From an uncultured Finegoldia sp. (GTDB lineage Bacteria > Bacillota > Clostridia > Tissierellales > Peptoniphilaceae), in contig NZ_CAMXVC010000014.1 of assembly GCF_947252345.1 (NCBI RefSeq), positions 1 through 42,021 of the forward strand: a DNA stretch of 42,021 nt. The letters are read 5' to 3'. The notes below the pieces were generated by a model. It did no database searches, was not told where the DNA came from, and saw only the letters and a list, made by a program, of their open reading frames with translations. Both the position numbers and the translations under genes were made by a program. Of the stretch, positions 26,457-35,098 are shown piece by piece; within the stretch, counting starts at the first letter, position 1, and each line of letters begins with the position of its first letter.

Positions 26457-27444
26457 ATTTGAATATTATTCTTTTTTGAATATTGTAGCTTACTATGAAC
26501 ATCACAGCTTCTGTTATGATTTTCGCCACATAAACTTTTACACCAAAAAATGTCACAATTTTTAACACAACTGTGTTGAGTGCCAAAATCGACACCACCA
26601 AAGTTATGTATTTGATGTATTTTTTTATAACCTCATCTTTGTTTTTGAAGACGTATTTATTGTTAAGATAAAAATTCACCGTGCTAGATAACGCCCTCGC
26701 AATAATATTACAAACTATTATACTTTCTAAGCCAATTTCATAAAAGAACACCAAAAACGCAAAGTAGTCAACCAAAAAACTTATATACCCAGACGCCGAA
26801 AATTTCAAAATACTCTTGTAGATTTTGAAAGAATCTTTAAGTGCGTCGAAATGGCTGTCTTTATTTTCTTCGATGTAAACTGTTTCTATCGGAACTTGAA
26901 GTATAGAATCCGAGTCAAATTCATATAGCATATTCATCTCGTATTCATATCTGTCACCGTCTATTTTTATCATTTTATCCAACTGAGAAAAATCAAAAGC
27001 CCTAAGACCTGTTTGAGTGTCCTTGATGTATTTTTGTGAACTAGAATAAAACACAAATCTTGTAATCGTATTTCCCAACAAAGACCTCAACGGAGTATCT
27101 TTTTCGAAATCTCTGACACCTAGAATCAGTTTGGACTTGTTTTTTTCTGCAATTTCTGACAAATTCAAGATATCTTTTATTAAATGCTGTCCGTCTGCGT
27201 CGCAAGTGACGATGGTGCCGCTTTCATTCAACGACCTCAAATACTTAAAAGCCGTCTTCAAAGCCACTCCCTTTCCCATATTTTTTTTATGTTCGAGGAG
27301 AACTATATTATTTAATTTTGAAAAATCAAATTCGCAAGGCCCGTCCTTGACAACTATTATTTTAAAATTGTGAGTAGACAATTTATCGACAAGTTCAGTC
27401 AATTTATCATCGGGCTTGTAGGCAGGTATTACAACGTAGTGCAT
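26455..27444 (-). CDS. GT2 glycosyltransferase fused to a GtrA-like membrane domain
   Basis: The N-terminal half (about 1-205) is a DPMS/ArnC-type family 2 glycosyltransferase: YVVIPAYKPDDKL, IVVKDGP, the metal-binding TCDADGQH, then DTQTGLRAF. The C-terminal 120 residues hold four hydrophobic segments of the GtrA/DPMS_2 type, including NFYLNNKYVFKNKDE. Such fusions make or flip polyprenyl-phosphate sugars for surface glycans. The upstream in-frame ATG at 27459 has no ribosome site; the ATG at 27444 has AGGAG (329 residues). It is the last gene of its operon. Confidence 0.85.
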   Translation of the reverse strand: MHYVVIPAYKPDDKLTELVDKLSTHNFKIIVVKDGPCEFDFSKLNNIVLLEHKKNMGKGVALKTAFKYLRSLNESGTIVTCDADGQHLIKDILNLSEIAEKNKSKLILGVRDFEKDTPLRSLLGNTITRFVFYSSSQKYIKDTQTGLRAFDFSQLDKMIKIDGDRYEYEMNMLYEFDSDSILQVPIETVYIEENKDSHFDALKDSFKIYKSILKFSASGYISFLVDYFAFLVFFYEIGLESIIVCNIIARALSSTVNFYLNNKYVFKNKDEVIKKYIKYITLVVSILALNTVVLKIVTFFGVKVYVAKIITEAVMFIVSYNIQKRIIFK

Positions 27445-27451
27445 AAATCTC

Positions 27452-27691
27452 CTATTCATTTTCTTCTGGTTCGTAGTGAACTATTGAAACAAATTTTCCA
27501 TTTTTGTCTTGAATTTTTCTTATTCTCTTGTTAAATTCTAATCTAGTCAACCACACGATTTTGTCACATCCAAGACACTGAAGCTTTATATCAGCTCCAG
27601 TTCTCAGAATTTTCCATTTATTTTCGCCACAAGGATGGCCTTTTTTTAATGTAACAATATCATTAATTTTGTATTTCATCTTCATCACCAT
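27452..27691 (-). CDS. DUF951-family small protein
   Basis: The protein has the DUF951 pattern: YKINDIVTLKKGHPCGENKW, then an RTGADIKLQCLGCDKIVWLTRLEF segment with a CxxC. It is basic, has no membrane segment, and its function is unknown; the Cys pattern suggests metal or nucleic-acid contact (inference). The start overlaps mscS by 29 bases. Three in-frame ATGs occur within 12 bases, and 27679 (MKYKIND) is an equally likely start. DUF951 genes often sit close to MscS genes in Firmicutes. Confidence 0.83.
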   Translation of the reverse strand: MVMKMKYKINDIVTLKKGHPCGENKWKILRTGADIKLQCLGCDKIVWLTRLEFNKRIRKIQDKNGKFVSIVHYEPEENE

Positions 27692-28514
27692 TTTGAAAGT
27701 AACAATTCAAATCCATAGATTTTGATTTTGCTTTTTCTATAAATTTTTGCATAATTTCTCTTTGATATAAATATTGAGATTCCGGCGTGCAGCTTCCCCA
27801 AATTGTCAAAGTCATATAATTTTTGCCGATTTTTGTAATTCCAATAAGTTCGGGCTTTTTGGTAATATTTTTGTATTTTTGCATCAATTCATCTGCAATT
27901 TCATCGACAATTTCTCGATAATCATCAATAGAATATCGAAATGGAACATCTATTAAAACTTGTATCCTCTGATTTTCTTTTGACAAATTCGATACAGTGT
28001 TGATTTGCCCATTGCTAATCAAATGAATTGCTCCGTCAAATCCTTTTATCTTTGTAACTCTAAGACCGAGTTCTTGAACCGTTCCTTCAATTCCATTAAT
28101 AATAACGTGGTCTAGCACTTTAAATTGGTTTTCTAAAATTATCGCCAGTCCACTTATCACATCTCGAATTATAAATTGTGCACCAAAACCAATCGCAACT
28201 CCACCGATTCCAGCCGTGGCAAGTATCTTGTCAGTCTTAACTCCGAATAAATCCAACACGTGAACTACACAGAAAAAATAAATCACGTATTTTATTGTGT
28301 TATTTAGCAATTTCGTAACAGTGATTTGTCTTCCTTCTACAGATGATTTGTTTTTTTTAATCAAAAATTTATCGAAGCAATTTGTAATGACAGTTACGAC
28401 GATTTGAGTTACTACAACAATAAGCACACTGAGAATAATTTTTGCCAACAGATTCAGTTGTCCTCCCGAATTGTAGAATATCTGGTTGAATTTTTCAATG
28501 TTAAAAACTAGCAT
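27663..28514 (-). CDS. mscS: Small-conductance mechanosensitive channel (MscS family)
   Basis: The 283-residue protein has three N-terminal hydrophobic segments. TM3 is the glycine/alanine-rich pore helix (ILATAGIGGVAIGFGAQFIIRDVISG), followed by the beta domain FKVLDHVIINGIEGTVQELGLRVTKIK and the alpha/beta vestibule. It acts as an emergency valve on hypo-osmotic shock. It is cotranscribed with a ClC transporter and follows DUF3343 by six bases. The ribosome site is weak (GAGG at a long spacing), suggesting translational coupling. Confidence 0.92.
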   Translation of the reverse strand: MLVFNIEKFNQIFYNSGGQLNLLAKIILSVLIVVVTQIVVTVITNCFDKFLIKKNKSSVEGRQITVTKLLNNTIKYVIYFFCVVHVLDLFGVKTDKILATAGIGGVAIGFGAQFIIRDVISGLAIILENQFKVLDHVIINGIEGTVQELGLRVTKIKGFDGAIHLISNGQINTVSNLSKENQRIQVLIDVPFRYSIDDYREIVDEIADELMQKYKNITKKPELIGITKIGKNYMTLTIWGSCTPESQYLYQREIMQKFIEKAKSKSMDLNCYFQNGDEDEIQN

Positions 28515-28520
28515 AGATTA

Positions 28521-28772
28521 TTATTTTACCTCATTAACAAAAATGACGCCATCAACTTTAAGATACGACCAAATCTTGGCAATTGGAAGTTCTTTTTTCA
28601 AGGCGACCATTTCATCTTTTTTATCTGCGTCTAACATTATAGCTAATCCACAACTTTCGGAAATTTCCCTTGGAGTAGGGATAGTTTTTATTTCATATCC
28701 CATACTCACAAGTTTACTTTCTGTCATCATTGTAAAATTAACCGATGTAAAAGTAAGTAATATTTTTTCCAT
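28521..28772 (-). CDS. DUF3343 protein (putative Se/S carrier-like)
   Basis: The 83-residue protein has the DUF3343 pattern: an N-terminal strand LLTFTSVNFTMMTESKL, then IPTPREISESCGLAIML with the conserved Cys. Members are annotated as putative sulfur/selenium carriers because they neighbour YedF, CsdA-like and selenium genes. Here the gene overlaps the yedF stop by one base, which supports a joint function. Chemistry is not established. Confidence 0.85.
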   Translation of the reverse strand: MEKILLTFTSVNFTMMTESKLVSMGYEIKTIPTPREISESCGLAIMLDADKKDEMVALKKELPIAKIWSYLKVDGVIFVNEVK

Positions 28773-29353
28773 TATCTTATAATTACATTCCTATCTGCTT
28801 TTGACAATGTATCGTAAATAACATACATATTTGTAACTTCTCCAACCAAAAGTTTTTCTTTTCTGTCGTAGAAATCTAAGCAAGCCCCGCAAGTCATAAT
28901 CTTAGCGCCTTTTTCTTCCAATCTCTTTAAGTCGTCAATCACTTCTGAGCCTTCAGTTGTCAAGTGAATACCATAATTGAAGAACAATAAAGTGCTAGGA
29001 ACTTCATCGGATTCAGCGACAGAGTAAATGTATGATTTAATCAATGATTTTCCTAATTTTTCATCGCCGTCACCCATTTTGTCACTTGAAAAAGCCAAAA
29101 CCAAATTTCCGTTAGATTTTTCAACCTTTTTTTCTGCTCCTTTTTCTTTTACGATAGTTGTTTCATAACCATAATCAGTTTCTTCGTAACTGAACTCAAA
29201 TCCTTGACCATTGGCATATTTTTCAAGATTTTCAACGCAGTACATATCATCAACTTGTGTCTTAACAGTACCTTCTTCTAATTCATCAAAAACATTTTTT
29301 GTCATAATAATTGGTCTTGGACAAACTTGTCCTCTTGCATCTACAATTTCCAT
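28772..29353 (-). CDS. yedF: YedF-type sulfurtransferase-like (selenium metabolism) protein
   Basis: The 193-residue protein joins an N-terminal TusA/SirA domain (VDARGQVCPRP, Cys11 in the CPxP motif) to a C-terminal DsrE-like domain (from about 85: NLVLAFSSDKMGDGDEKLG, with Cys residues in MTCGACLDF). This is the YedF form associated with selenium-using bacteria. No selA, selB, selD or tRNA-Sec lies in the window, so a selenium role is only by family. AAGGTAAT precedes the ATG; the upstream DUF5711-like gene ends two bases away. Confidence 0.9.
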   Translation of the reverse strand: MEIVDARGQVCPRPIIMTKNVFDELEEGTVKTQVDDMYCVENLEKYANGQGFEFSYEETDYGYETTIVKEKGAEKKVEKSNGNLVLAFSSDKMGDGDEKLGKSLIKSYIYSVAESDEVPSTLLFFNYGIHLTTEGSEVIDDLKRLEEKGAKIMTCGACLDFYDRKEKLLVGEVTNMYVIYDTLSKADRNVIIR

Positions 29354-29355
29354 AA

Positions 29356-30318
29356 TTACCTTATCCTTTCTATTTTGTTATTAAATATTAAATAAAAATC
29401 ATCTTCTCCTGTTATTGATTTGAGATCGGATGCTTTAAATTCCGTAAACTTATCCTTTACAAACATAAAATACCCATTTCGATTGTACAATAAGCAGTTT
29501 TTATTGTTTGAGTAAATTTTAAGCGAGTCATCTACTGGAGTTTGTGTCACAAAGTTCAAATCGCAATCGTAAACAAGCAACTGATTTGTTTTTGTCACGA
29601 CAAAAATATTGTTCTCAGAAATGCCCACTTCTTTTGTCCCATCAAAAGATGCGGATTTTACTATCTTGGATTTGTCAAAAATCTTGATATAACCATCAAA
29701 CACAACGACTAATTTATCGTTGACATACTTCATTTTTAAAATCGGCTCGTCAATAAAAATATTTTTGTAGACAAGGCCTTTTTCATCATACATATAAATT
29801 TTCGAAAAAAGTCTTCCTTCTCTTTTTCCAATAGTTGAGAATGAATAGTTGGACTCATTTGACGCTATTAAGCTAGACACTTCATCCTTCAATTCAAAAT
29901 TATTCAATATCTTCATATCACTCACTATTGAAAATCCATTCGAATAATCCACTATTATGTGTTTTTTATTGGCAAAAATATACGATATATCTGATTTGAA
30001 AGATATTTTTGATTTTATTTCTCCTTTTGTATTATATTGCAATAAATCTTTTTTATCAATCAAATACAAAAATTTGCCATCAAAATAATACGGTTTTTTG
30101 TCATCGTAATCTTTTTTTAAATTCAGCTCATCATTCTTGTACAAAAATATTTTATTGTCTTTTTTGGTAACTACTATGCCGTTTTTCAAAACAGTGCTGT
30201 TTCCAGTATTTATGTTGTAGATATCTTTTTTTGAAAAAAGAAAAAACAAAACAACGCACAACAAAATTATAAATAAGCCAATAAATATATAATTGATGTT
30301 TTCTTTAATCTTATTCAT
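29356..30318 (-). CDS. DUF5711-like membrane-anchored beta-propeller protein
   Basis: The 320-residue protein has a short cytoplasmic N-terminus, one transmembrane segment (about 8-30: YIFIGLFIILLCVVLFFLF) and a long extracytoplasmic part made of repeated short strands (YKNDELNLKKDYDDKKPYY, FDGKFLYLIDK and similar), like DUF5711 propellers. Function is unknown. The frame starts at 30336, but the ATG at 30318 has GGTGGGA before it and overlaps the clc stop (ATGAATAA), which indicates coupling. Confidence 0.7.
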   Translation of the reverse strand: MNKIKENINYIFIGLFIILLCVVLFFLFSKKDIYNINTGNSTVLKNGIVVTKKDNKIFLYKNDELNLKKDYDDKKPYYFDGKFLYLIDKKDLLQYNTKGEIKSKISFKSDISYIFANKKHIIVDYSNGFSIVSDMKILNNFELKDEVSSLIASNESNYSFSTIGKREGRLFSKIYMYDEKGLVYKNIFIDEPILKMKYVNDKLVVVFDGYIKIFDKSKIVKSASFDGTKEVGISENNIFVVTKTNQLLVYDCDLNFVTQTPVDDSLKIYSNNKNCLLYNRNGYFMFVKDKFTEFKASDLKSITGEDDFYLIFNNKIERIR

Positions 30319-31849
30319 TATTCCCACCAAAAACATCGAGAACTTTCATCCTTGTTTTGTAAAGTTGGTCGTCTTTTACCAAAACTGTCACTATATCGCC
30401 AGTTCTCAGTACGCTGTCACCATTTGGGACGAACTTTTCTCCATCGGAGTCTATTTCTGCGATAAGTGCATTTTTAGGAAAATCAATGTCCTTTATTTTT
30501 TTATTTGATACATTGTTATCGTAGCCTAATTTTACATCGAACATCGTGAACTCGTCGTTGACACCCGTGCCTACAACTTTTTTATTAAGCATCCTCTTCA
30601 ATAAAATATCGTAGATAGGTTCATAATTCAAAGCTTTGCATATAAAATACGCCATAATTGAGCAAAAAGCCAATCCCAACAAGTGCGTCATATTTCCATT
30701 GAGTTCCAACACGAGTACCACGCTCAATAACGGACTTCTAACTACAGCTGTCAGTACGCAAACCATAGAAAGCACGACAAAATTAGATAGATAAATGTCC
30801 TTCACAACATTAAAACTGTGCAATAAGTTGAAATAAAATAATCCCGTGATTCCTCCAAGAACCAGAACCGGAAGGAAAATTCCTCCTTGTGTTCCAGTAG
30901 CATACGATGTAGATGTCATAAACAATTTGAAAAACAGCAATAACGCTAAAACTCCAAGTGTGTAGTGGTTGTTGGACACCATTTTTTCGATGAATGAATG
31001 ACCTCCGCCGAGTATGTCTTTGTAAAACAATCCAACTATTGAAACAAAAGAGAAAAATATCGCAATTTTATAATCTTGTTTTATTTTAATCTTTGAAAAA
31101 ATATCCTGAAAAAAGCAAATCGAGTAATTAAACAATTTTCCAATCAAGCAGCAAATTATTATCATCGGGAAAATCAAAAAGTAGTACTTAGTCGGAAGTG
31201 TTTGCGTCATTCCCAGTGAAAATACGGGTTTTATTTTAAAAATCCACACCGCTATAACATCAGCAATCACTGCCGCACAGAAACTTATTGCCACGACTTT
31301 TTTGGAAAAAGATTTGTGAAGTTCCTCCAAAGTAAAAACAAGTCCTGATATCGGTGCAGAAAAAGCCGCCGCCAATCCCGCTGCTGCACCAGCTGTTAGG
31401 AATAATTTTTCTTGCGTCTTGTCCTTTCCAAATTTCTCGGAAATCCACTTTGCACTGCTTGCTCCCAATTGAATAGACGGACCTTCTCTTCCAAGAGACA
31501 AGCCCACCAATGATGCGATTGCCCCTCCGACAATTTTTGAAACTGTTACTCTAAAGCTATTTTGATTAAAAGCCCCTATCAACTCTCCTTGAACTTGTGG
31601 AATACCGCTACCACCAGAAAGAGGAGCCCATTTTAGCAATTTACTAACGCAAATTCCAAGCGCAAAGGAAACAGCTATTATGATAATCGACTGATATATG
31701 TTTCTATCAGAATAAATAGTGTTTCGCAAAATCTCCAATTTGCTCAACAGATATCTGTAAAAAACAGCCAATCCTCCTGAGAAAATCCCAACAGATAAGC
31801 TCGATAAAAAAAGCGACATAGATGAGCCCATTTTAAGTCTTTTTTTCAT
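30311..31849 (-). CDS. ClC-family Cl-/H+ exchange transporter with C-terminal TrkA-C domain
   Basis: The 512-residue protein has the ClC selectivity motifs GSGIPQV (80-86), GREGP (120-124, gating Glu122) and GGIFLP. A second Glu in FTLEEL (Glu176) sits where the E. coli exchanger has its proton glutamate, so an antiporter rather than a channel is likely. A TrkA-C/RCK_C ligand-binding domain follows (about 440-505, IAEIDSDGEKFVPNGDSVLRTGD). It begins on the last base of the preceding gene (TAATG). With MscS in the same operon, it points to ion or osmotic control. Confidence 0.92.
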   Translation of the reverse strand: MKKRLKMGSSMSLFLSSLSVGIFSGGLAVFYRYLLSKLEILRNTIYSDRNIYQSIIIIAVSFALGICVSKLLKWAPLSGGSGIPQVQGELIGAFNQNSFRVTVSKIVGGAIASLVGLSLGREGPSIQLGASSAKWISEKFGKDKTQEKLFLTAGAAAGLAAAFSAPISGLVFTLEELHKSFSKKVVAISFCAAVIADVIAVWIFKIKPVFSLGMTQTLPTKYYFLIFPMIIICCLIGKLFNYSICFFQDIFSKIKIKQDYKIAIFFSFVSIVGLFYKDILGGGHSFIEKMVSNNHYTLGVLALLLFFKLFMTSTSYATGTQGGIFLPVLVLGGITGLFYFNLLHSFNVVKDIYLSNFVVLSMVCVLTAVVRSPLLSVVLVLELNGNMTHLLGLAFCSIMAYFICKALNYEPIYDILLKRMLNKKVVGTGVNDEFTMFDVKLGYDNNVSNKKIKDIDFPKNALIAEIDSDGEKFVPNGDSVLRTGDIVTVLVKDDQLYKTRMKVLDVFGGNNE

Positions 31850-32523
31850 TAACCAATCACACTTTCTAAAAATTCTCTGAATCTGTCGACATTGTAGGTA
31901 ACTGAAATGAAAACATCAATGCCATCTCCTTCGACAAGATTATTTTCACAATCCATTTTTATATTCGTCTGTGCGTAAATTAAATGGTCTTTTTTCGAGT
32001 AGGCGTACAGCAAGAACAAATCTTCAAGCAATTTTGTCGAATCCTCTGCAAACATTTCGTCCAAAATATTCGAATAATCATTTTTGTTGAAAGTTTCATT
32101 TGTGAGCAAAAACAAACTCTTTCCTTTGAACAATTCAAGCATTGAATCGTTTGATTTTATGTATTTGTCATATACAAATATATCGTCTACGGAATTTAAC
32201 GATTCAATATTTTCTTCAAAAAATTCAGACAAAAATTTTAGATTGGAAAAATTGAGCAAGTCAATATTTTTGAAATCTCCCAAAAATTTGGAGAGAACAA
32301 CTTCATTGTCACTCATTAAATCTTTCAAAAAAACCACTTCGACATCCCAATTCAAATCATCCATAAAATCCAATATTGAATTATTAACATCAGATTCAAT
32401 AGTTACAAGAGCTATTTCAAAAATTTCAATGTCGTACATTATTCTCAGTAAATCTATCGCCTGTGAGCTGGAATTAAAATTCACCCATAGCTTCTTATAA
32501 TCTGTTTTGTTAAATTTCTCCAT
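31849..32523 (-). CDS. Acidic protein of unknown function, first gene of the eight-gene operon
   Basis: I do not recognise this 224-residue protein. It is strongly acidic and rich in Asn, Asp, Phe and Leu. It has no transmembrane segment and a single Cys (near residue 193). The alternation of hydrophobic strands and helices (IFEIALVTIES, WDVEVVFLKDL, DDIFVYDKY, KSLFLLTNE, GIDVFISVTY) suggests a soluble alpha/beta fold. It overlaps the ClC gene by one base, so the two are translated together and it could be a cytoplasmic partner of that transporter (inference). GGAG lies 11 bases before the ATG. It is divergent from the MarR-FtsH operon. Confidence 0.75.
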   Translation of the reverse strand: MEKFNKTDYKKLWVNFNSSSQAIDLLRIMYDIEIFEIALVTIESDVNNSILDFMDDLNWDVEVVFLKDLMSDNEVVLSKFLGDFKNIDLLNFSNLKFLSEFFEENIESLNSVDDIFVYDKYIKSNDSMLELFKGKSLFLLTNETFNKNDYSNILDEMFAEDSTKLLEDLFLLYAYSKKDHLIYAQTNIKMDCENNLVEGDGIDVFISVTYNVDRFREFLESVIG

Positions 32524-32550
32524 TAATACATTATCTCCATAATTTCTTTA

Positions 32551-32604
32551 TAATTAGAATATATACTATAAATAGTGGAATACCACTTATGTGTAATCTA
32601 ATTA
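32551..32604. promoter_or_regulatory. Nested palindromes in the divergent MarR/operon intergenic region
   Basis: AGTGGAATACCACT (32574-32587) is a perfect inverted repeat around AATA. It is enclosed by a second perfect pair, TAATTAGA (32551-32558) and TCTAATTA (32597-32604). A plus-strand -10 (TATAAA, 32567-32572) abuts the inner site. This fits a MarR-type operator controlling marR-ftsH and probably the divergent operon. Confidence 0.6.
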
Positions 32605-32645
32605 TAACAAAACACATAATATTTTAAAAATTAAATGGAGGAAAT

Positions 32646-33083
32646 ATGGATTACAATTTGATAAACACAGAATTATCTCAACTTTTAAGAGAAACTTATC
32701 GTAAAACAGATGCGCTTTTAGCACCAATATCTGATAAACATGGATTGACTATAATGAAGGTTAAAACTTTATTTGAATTGGAAAAAAGTGATGATTTGAC
32801 AATTGGAGATATCGGAGTTCTAGTTGGAATGGCTGGTGGAAATATTTCTAATTTGTGCAAAGCATTAGAAAAAGAAGGATATGTTTCGAGAAAAAGGTCA
32901 GACAGAGATGAAAGAATCGTAACTGTTCGTTTGACAGAAAAAGGAAAGAAAATAATCGAAGAAATAGTTTCTGAAATTTCTGAAAAATACAAAAGTCAAG
33001 TTAAATTAACAAAAGAAGACTACAACAATATAATTAAATCTTTGAAGTTACTAAACGAAAAATTAAACGTAGAATTAATATAG
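32646..33083 (+). CDS. MarR-family transcriptional regulator
   Basis: The 145-residue winged-helix repressor has the dimer helix at its N-terminus, recognition helix MAGGNISNLCKALEKEGYV and wing RKRSDRDERIVTVRLTEKGKK. GGAGGAAAT precedes the ATG. It is followed nine bases later by ftsH and preceded by a palindromic intergenic region, so it probably regulates itself, ftsH and the divergent ClC operon. The ligand is unknown. Confidence 0.92.
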   Translation: MDYNLINTELSQLLRETYRKTDALLAPISDKHGLTIMKVKTLFELEKSDDLTIGDIGVLVGMAGGNISNLCKALEKEGYVSRKRSDRDERIVTVRLTEKGKKIIEEIVSEISEKYKSQVKLTKEDYNNIIKSLKLLNEKLNVELI

Positions 33084-33092
33084 TGTGAAAAT

Positions 33093-35063
33093 ATGAAAGA
33101 AAACAAGCAACCTAAAAAGAAGATAATTATCTATTATCTGTTAGCTATAGTACTTTACGCTGTTGTGGCCGGCTTGCTTTTCCCTACATTTTCCAAGACG
33201 AAAGAAGAAGAAGTTCCTTATAACAAATTCATCGAAATGCTTGAAAACGGAAAAGTAAAAGAGGTCAAAATCCTTGAAACAAATATCACTTTCAAACCAA
33301 AAAACAACAACAACGTAATCTACAAGGCGGGACTAATTAGAGATGAAAAATTAGTTGACCGATTGTTGTCTAGCAAGGTTCAATTTTCGAGCGATATTCC
33401 TAGCAAATATGCCCCATTAATTTCTATATTTTTGCAATTTATTTTACCGTTCATAGTTATATTTGGTTTCTTGCAACTTGCAATGAGCCAAGCAACTAAG
33501 AAAATGGGTGGAAACGCATTGCAATTCGGAAAGAGCAATGCGAAAATCTACGTAGAAAGTAAAACAGGTAAGAAATTTTCAGATGTAGCAGGTCAAGAAG
33601 AGGCAAAGGATGCTTTGCTAGAAGTCGTTGACTTCTTGCATGACCCGAAAAGATACAATGAAATTGGGGCGGTTTTGCCGAAGGGAGTTCTTCTTGTAGG
33701 TCCTCCTGGAACCGGTAAAACTTTGCTTGCTCAGGCAGTTGCCGGTGAAGCAAAAGTTCCTTTCTTTTCTATGAGTGGTTCAGAATTTGTCGAAATGTTT
33801 GTCGGATTAGGCGCTAGTAAAGTTCGTGATTTGTTCAAACAAGCCACGGAAAAAGCTCCTTGTATCGTATTTATTGACGAGATTGATGCAATCGGCAAAA
33901 GACGTGATACTGCTGGATTTTCTGGCAATGACGAAAGAGAACAAACATTAAACCAATTATTGAATGAAATGGATGGTTTCAGCGGAAATTCTGGAGTTGT
34001 TATTTTAGCAGCTACAAATAGACCAGAAATTTTGGATCCAGCTTTGACTAGACCGGGAAGATTTGACAGACAAATTCCTGTTGAGCTTCCAGATTTACAA
34101 GGACGTATTGACGTTTTGAAAGTTCACGCTCGCAAAATCAAAATTGAAAGGGATATGGATTACAAAACAGTCGCTCTGATGACAGCCGGAACAAGTGGAG
34201 CTCAATTGGCAAATATCGTCAACGAAGCGGCACTAAGAGCTGTAAGAATGGGAAGAAATATCGTAACACAAGAAGATTTGATAGAGTCGGTTGAAGTTGT
34301 AATAGCTGGTCAACAAAGAAAAGGCACAGTTATAACTCCAAAAGAAAAGGAACTAATCGCCTACCACGAAGTTGGTCACGCATTAGTTGCGGCAATGCAA
34401 ACTCATTCGAAACCTGTGACAAAAATCACAATAATTCCAAGAACAAGTGGAGCGCTGGGCTATACTATGCAAGTCGACCAGGAAGAAAAATTCCTTATGG
34501 ATAAGGATGAGTTGTTCACAATGATAACAACATTGACTGGTGGAAGAAGCGCTGAAGAAGTGGTGTTCAACACTAGAACTACTGGTGCTAGCAACGATAT
34601 CGAAAAGGCTACGAAAATCGCTCGTGCTATGGTAACTCAGTACGGAATGACTGACGAATTTGATATGATGAGTTTGGAAACGACCGAATCCAAATATCTC
34701 GGAGGTTCCAGCAGAATTATTGCAAGTGAACACAAGGCTGGACAGATAGATAATAAGGTAGAATCCATAATAAAAGCCGCTCACGAAAAAGCCAGAAATA
34801 TTTTGATTGAAAACATCGACAAGCTCCACGAAATTTCAAAATATTTGCTCGAAAAAGAAACTATCACAGGCGAAGAATTTATGGAAATTCTAGCTCTTAA
34901 AGACGACGAACAATCTGATGAAGTAGAAAACAAATCAGAAGCTGAAAGCAAATCAGAAGTAGAAAACAAAACTCAAATCGACGACATAAGTTCGCAATCG
35001 AAAACCTCCGACGAGTGTTTGAACAAAGAATCTCAAAAATCAGATGAAAGTTTGAACCAATAA
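33093..35063 (+). CDS. ftsH: ATP-dependent zinc metalloprotease FtsH
   Basis: The 656-residue AAA+ membrane protease has two transmembrane segments (about 12-32 and 108-128) flanking an extracytoplasmic domain, Walker A GPPGTGKT, Walker B IVFIDEIDAIG, the second region of homology (AATNRPEILDPALTRPGRFDR), and zinc motif HEVGH (425-429) with a downstream Asp region. The C-terminal 50 residues are a low-complexity acidic tail of repeated Glu/Ser/Lys units (for example ESKSEVENK). Its ribosome site is weak (GTGTGAAAAT), consistent with coupling to marR. Coupling FtsH to a MarR gene is not its usual tilS-hpt context. Confidence 0.96.
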   Translation: MKENKQPKKKIIIYYLLAIVLYAVVAGLLFPTFSKTKEEEVPYNKFIEMLENGKVKEVKILETNITFKPKNNNNVIYKAGLIRDEKLVDRLLSSKVQFSSDIPSKYAPLISIFLQFILPFIVIFGFLQLAMSQATKKMGGNALQFGKSNAKIYVESKTGKKFSDVAGQEEAKDALLEVVDFLHDPKRYNEIGAVLPKGVLLVGPPGTGKTLLAQAVAGEAKVPFFSMSGSEFVEMFVGLGASKVRDLFKQATEKAPCIVFIDEIDAIGKRRDTAGFSGNDEREQTLNQLLNEMDGFSGNSGVVILAATNRPEILDPALTRPGRFDRQIPVELPDLQGRIDVLKVHARKIKIERDMDYKTVALMTAGTSGAQLANIVNEAALRAVRMGRNIVTQEDLIESVEVVIAGQQRKGTVITPKEKELIAYHEVGHALVAAMQTHSKPVTKITIIPRTSGALGYTMQVDQEEKFLMDKDELFTMITTLTGGRSAEEVVFNTRTTGASNDIEKATKIARAMVTQYGMTDEFDMMSLETTESKYLGGSSRIIASEHKAGQIDNKVESIIKAAHEKARNILIENIDKLHEISKYLLEKETITGEEFMEILALKDDEQSDEVENKSEAESKSEVENKTQIDDISSQSKTSDECLNKESQKSDESLNQ

Positions 35064-35098
35064 ATTTAAACGAATTTTAAATTTAATATTTTGCAATA

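Noticed and set aside
28772..29353. Selenoprotein with in-frame UGA
   Set aside because: All genes near yedF read through without internal stops, and I saw no UGA at a catalytic Cys position in the window.
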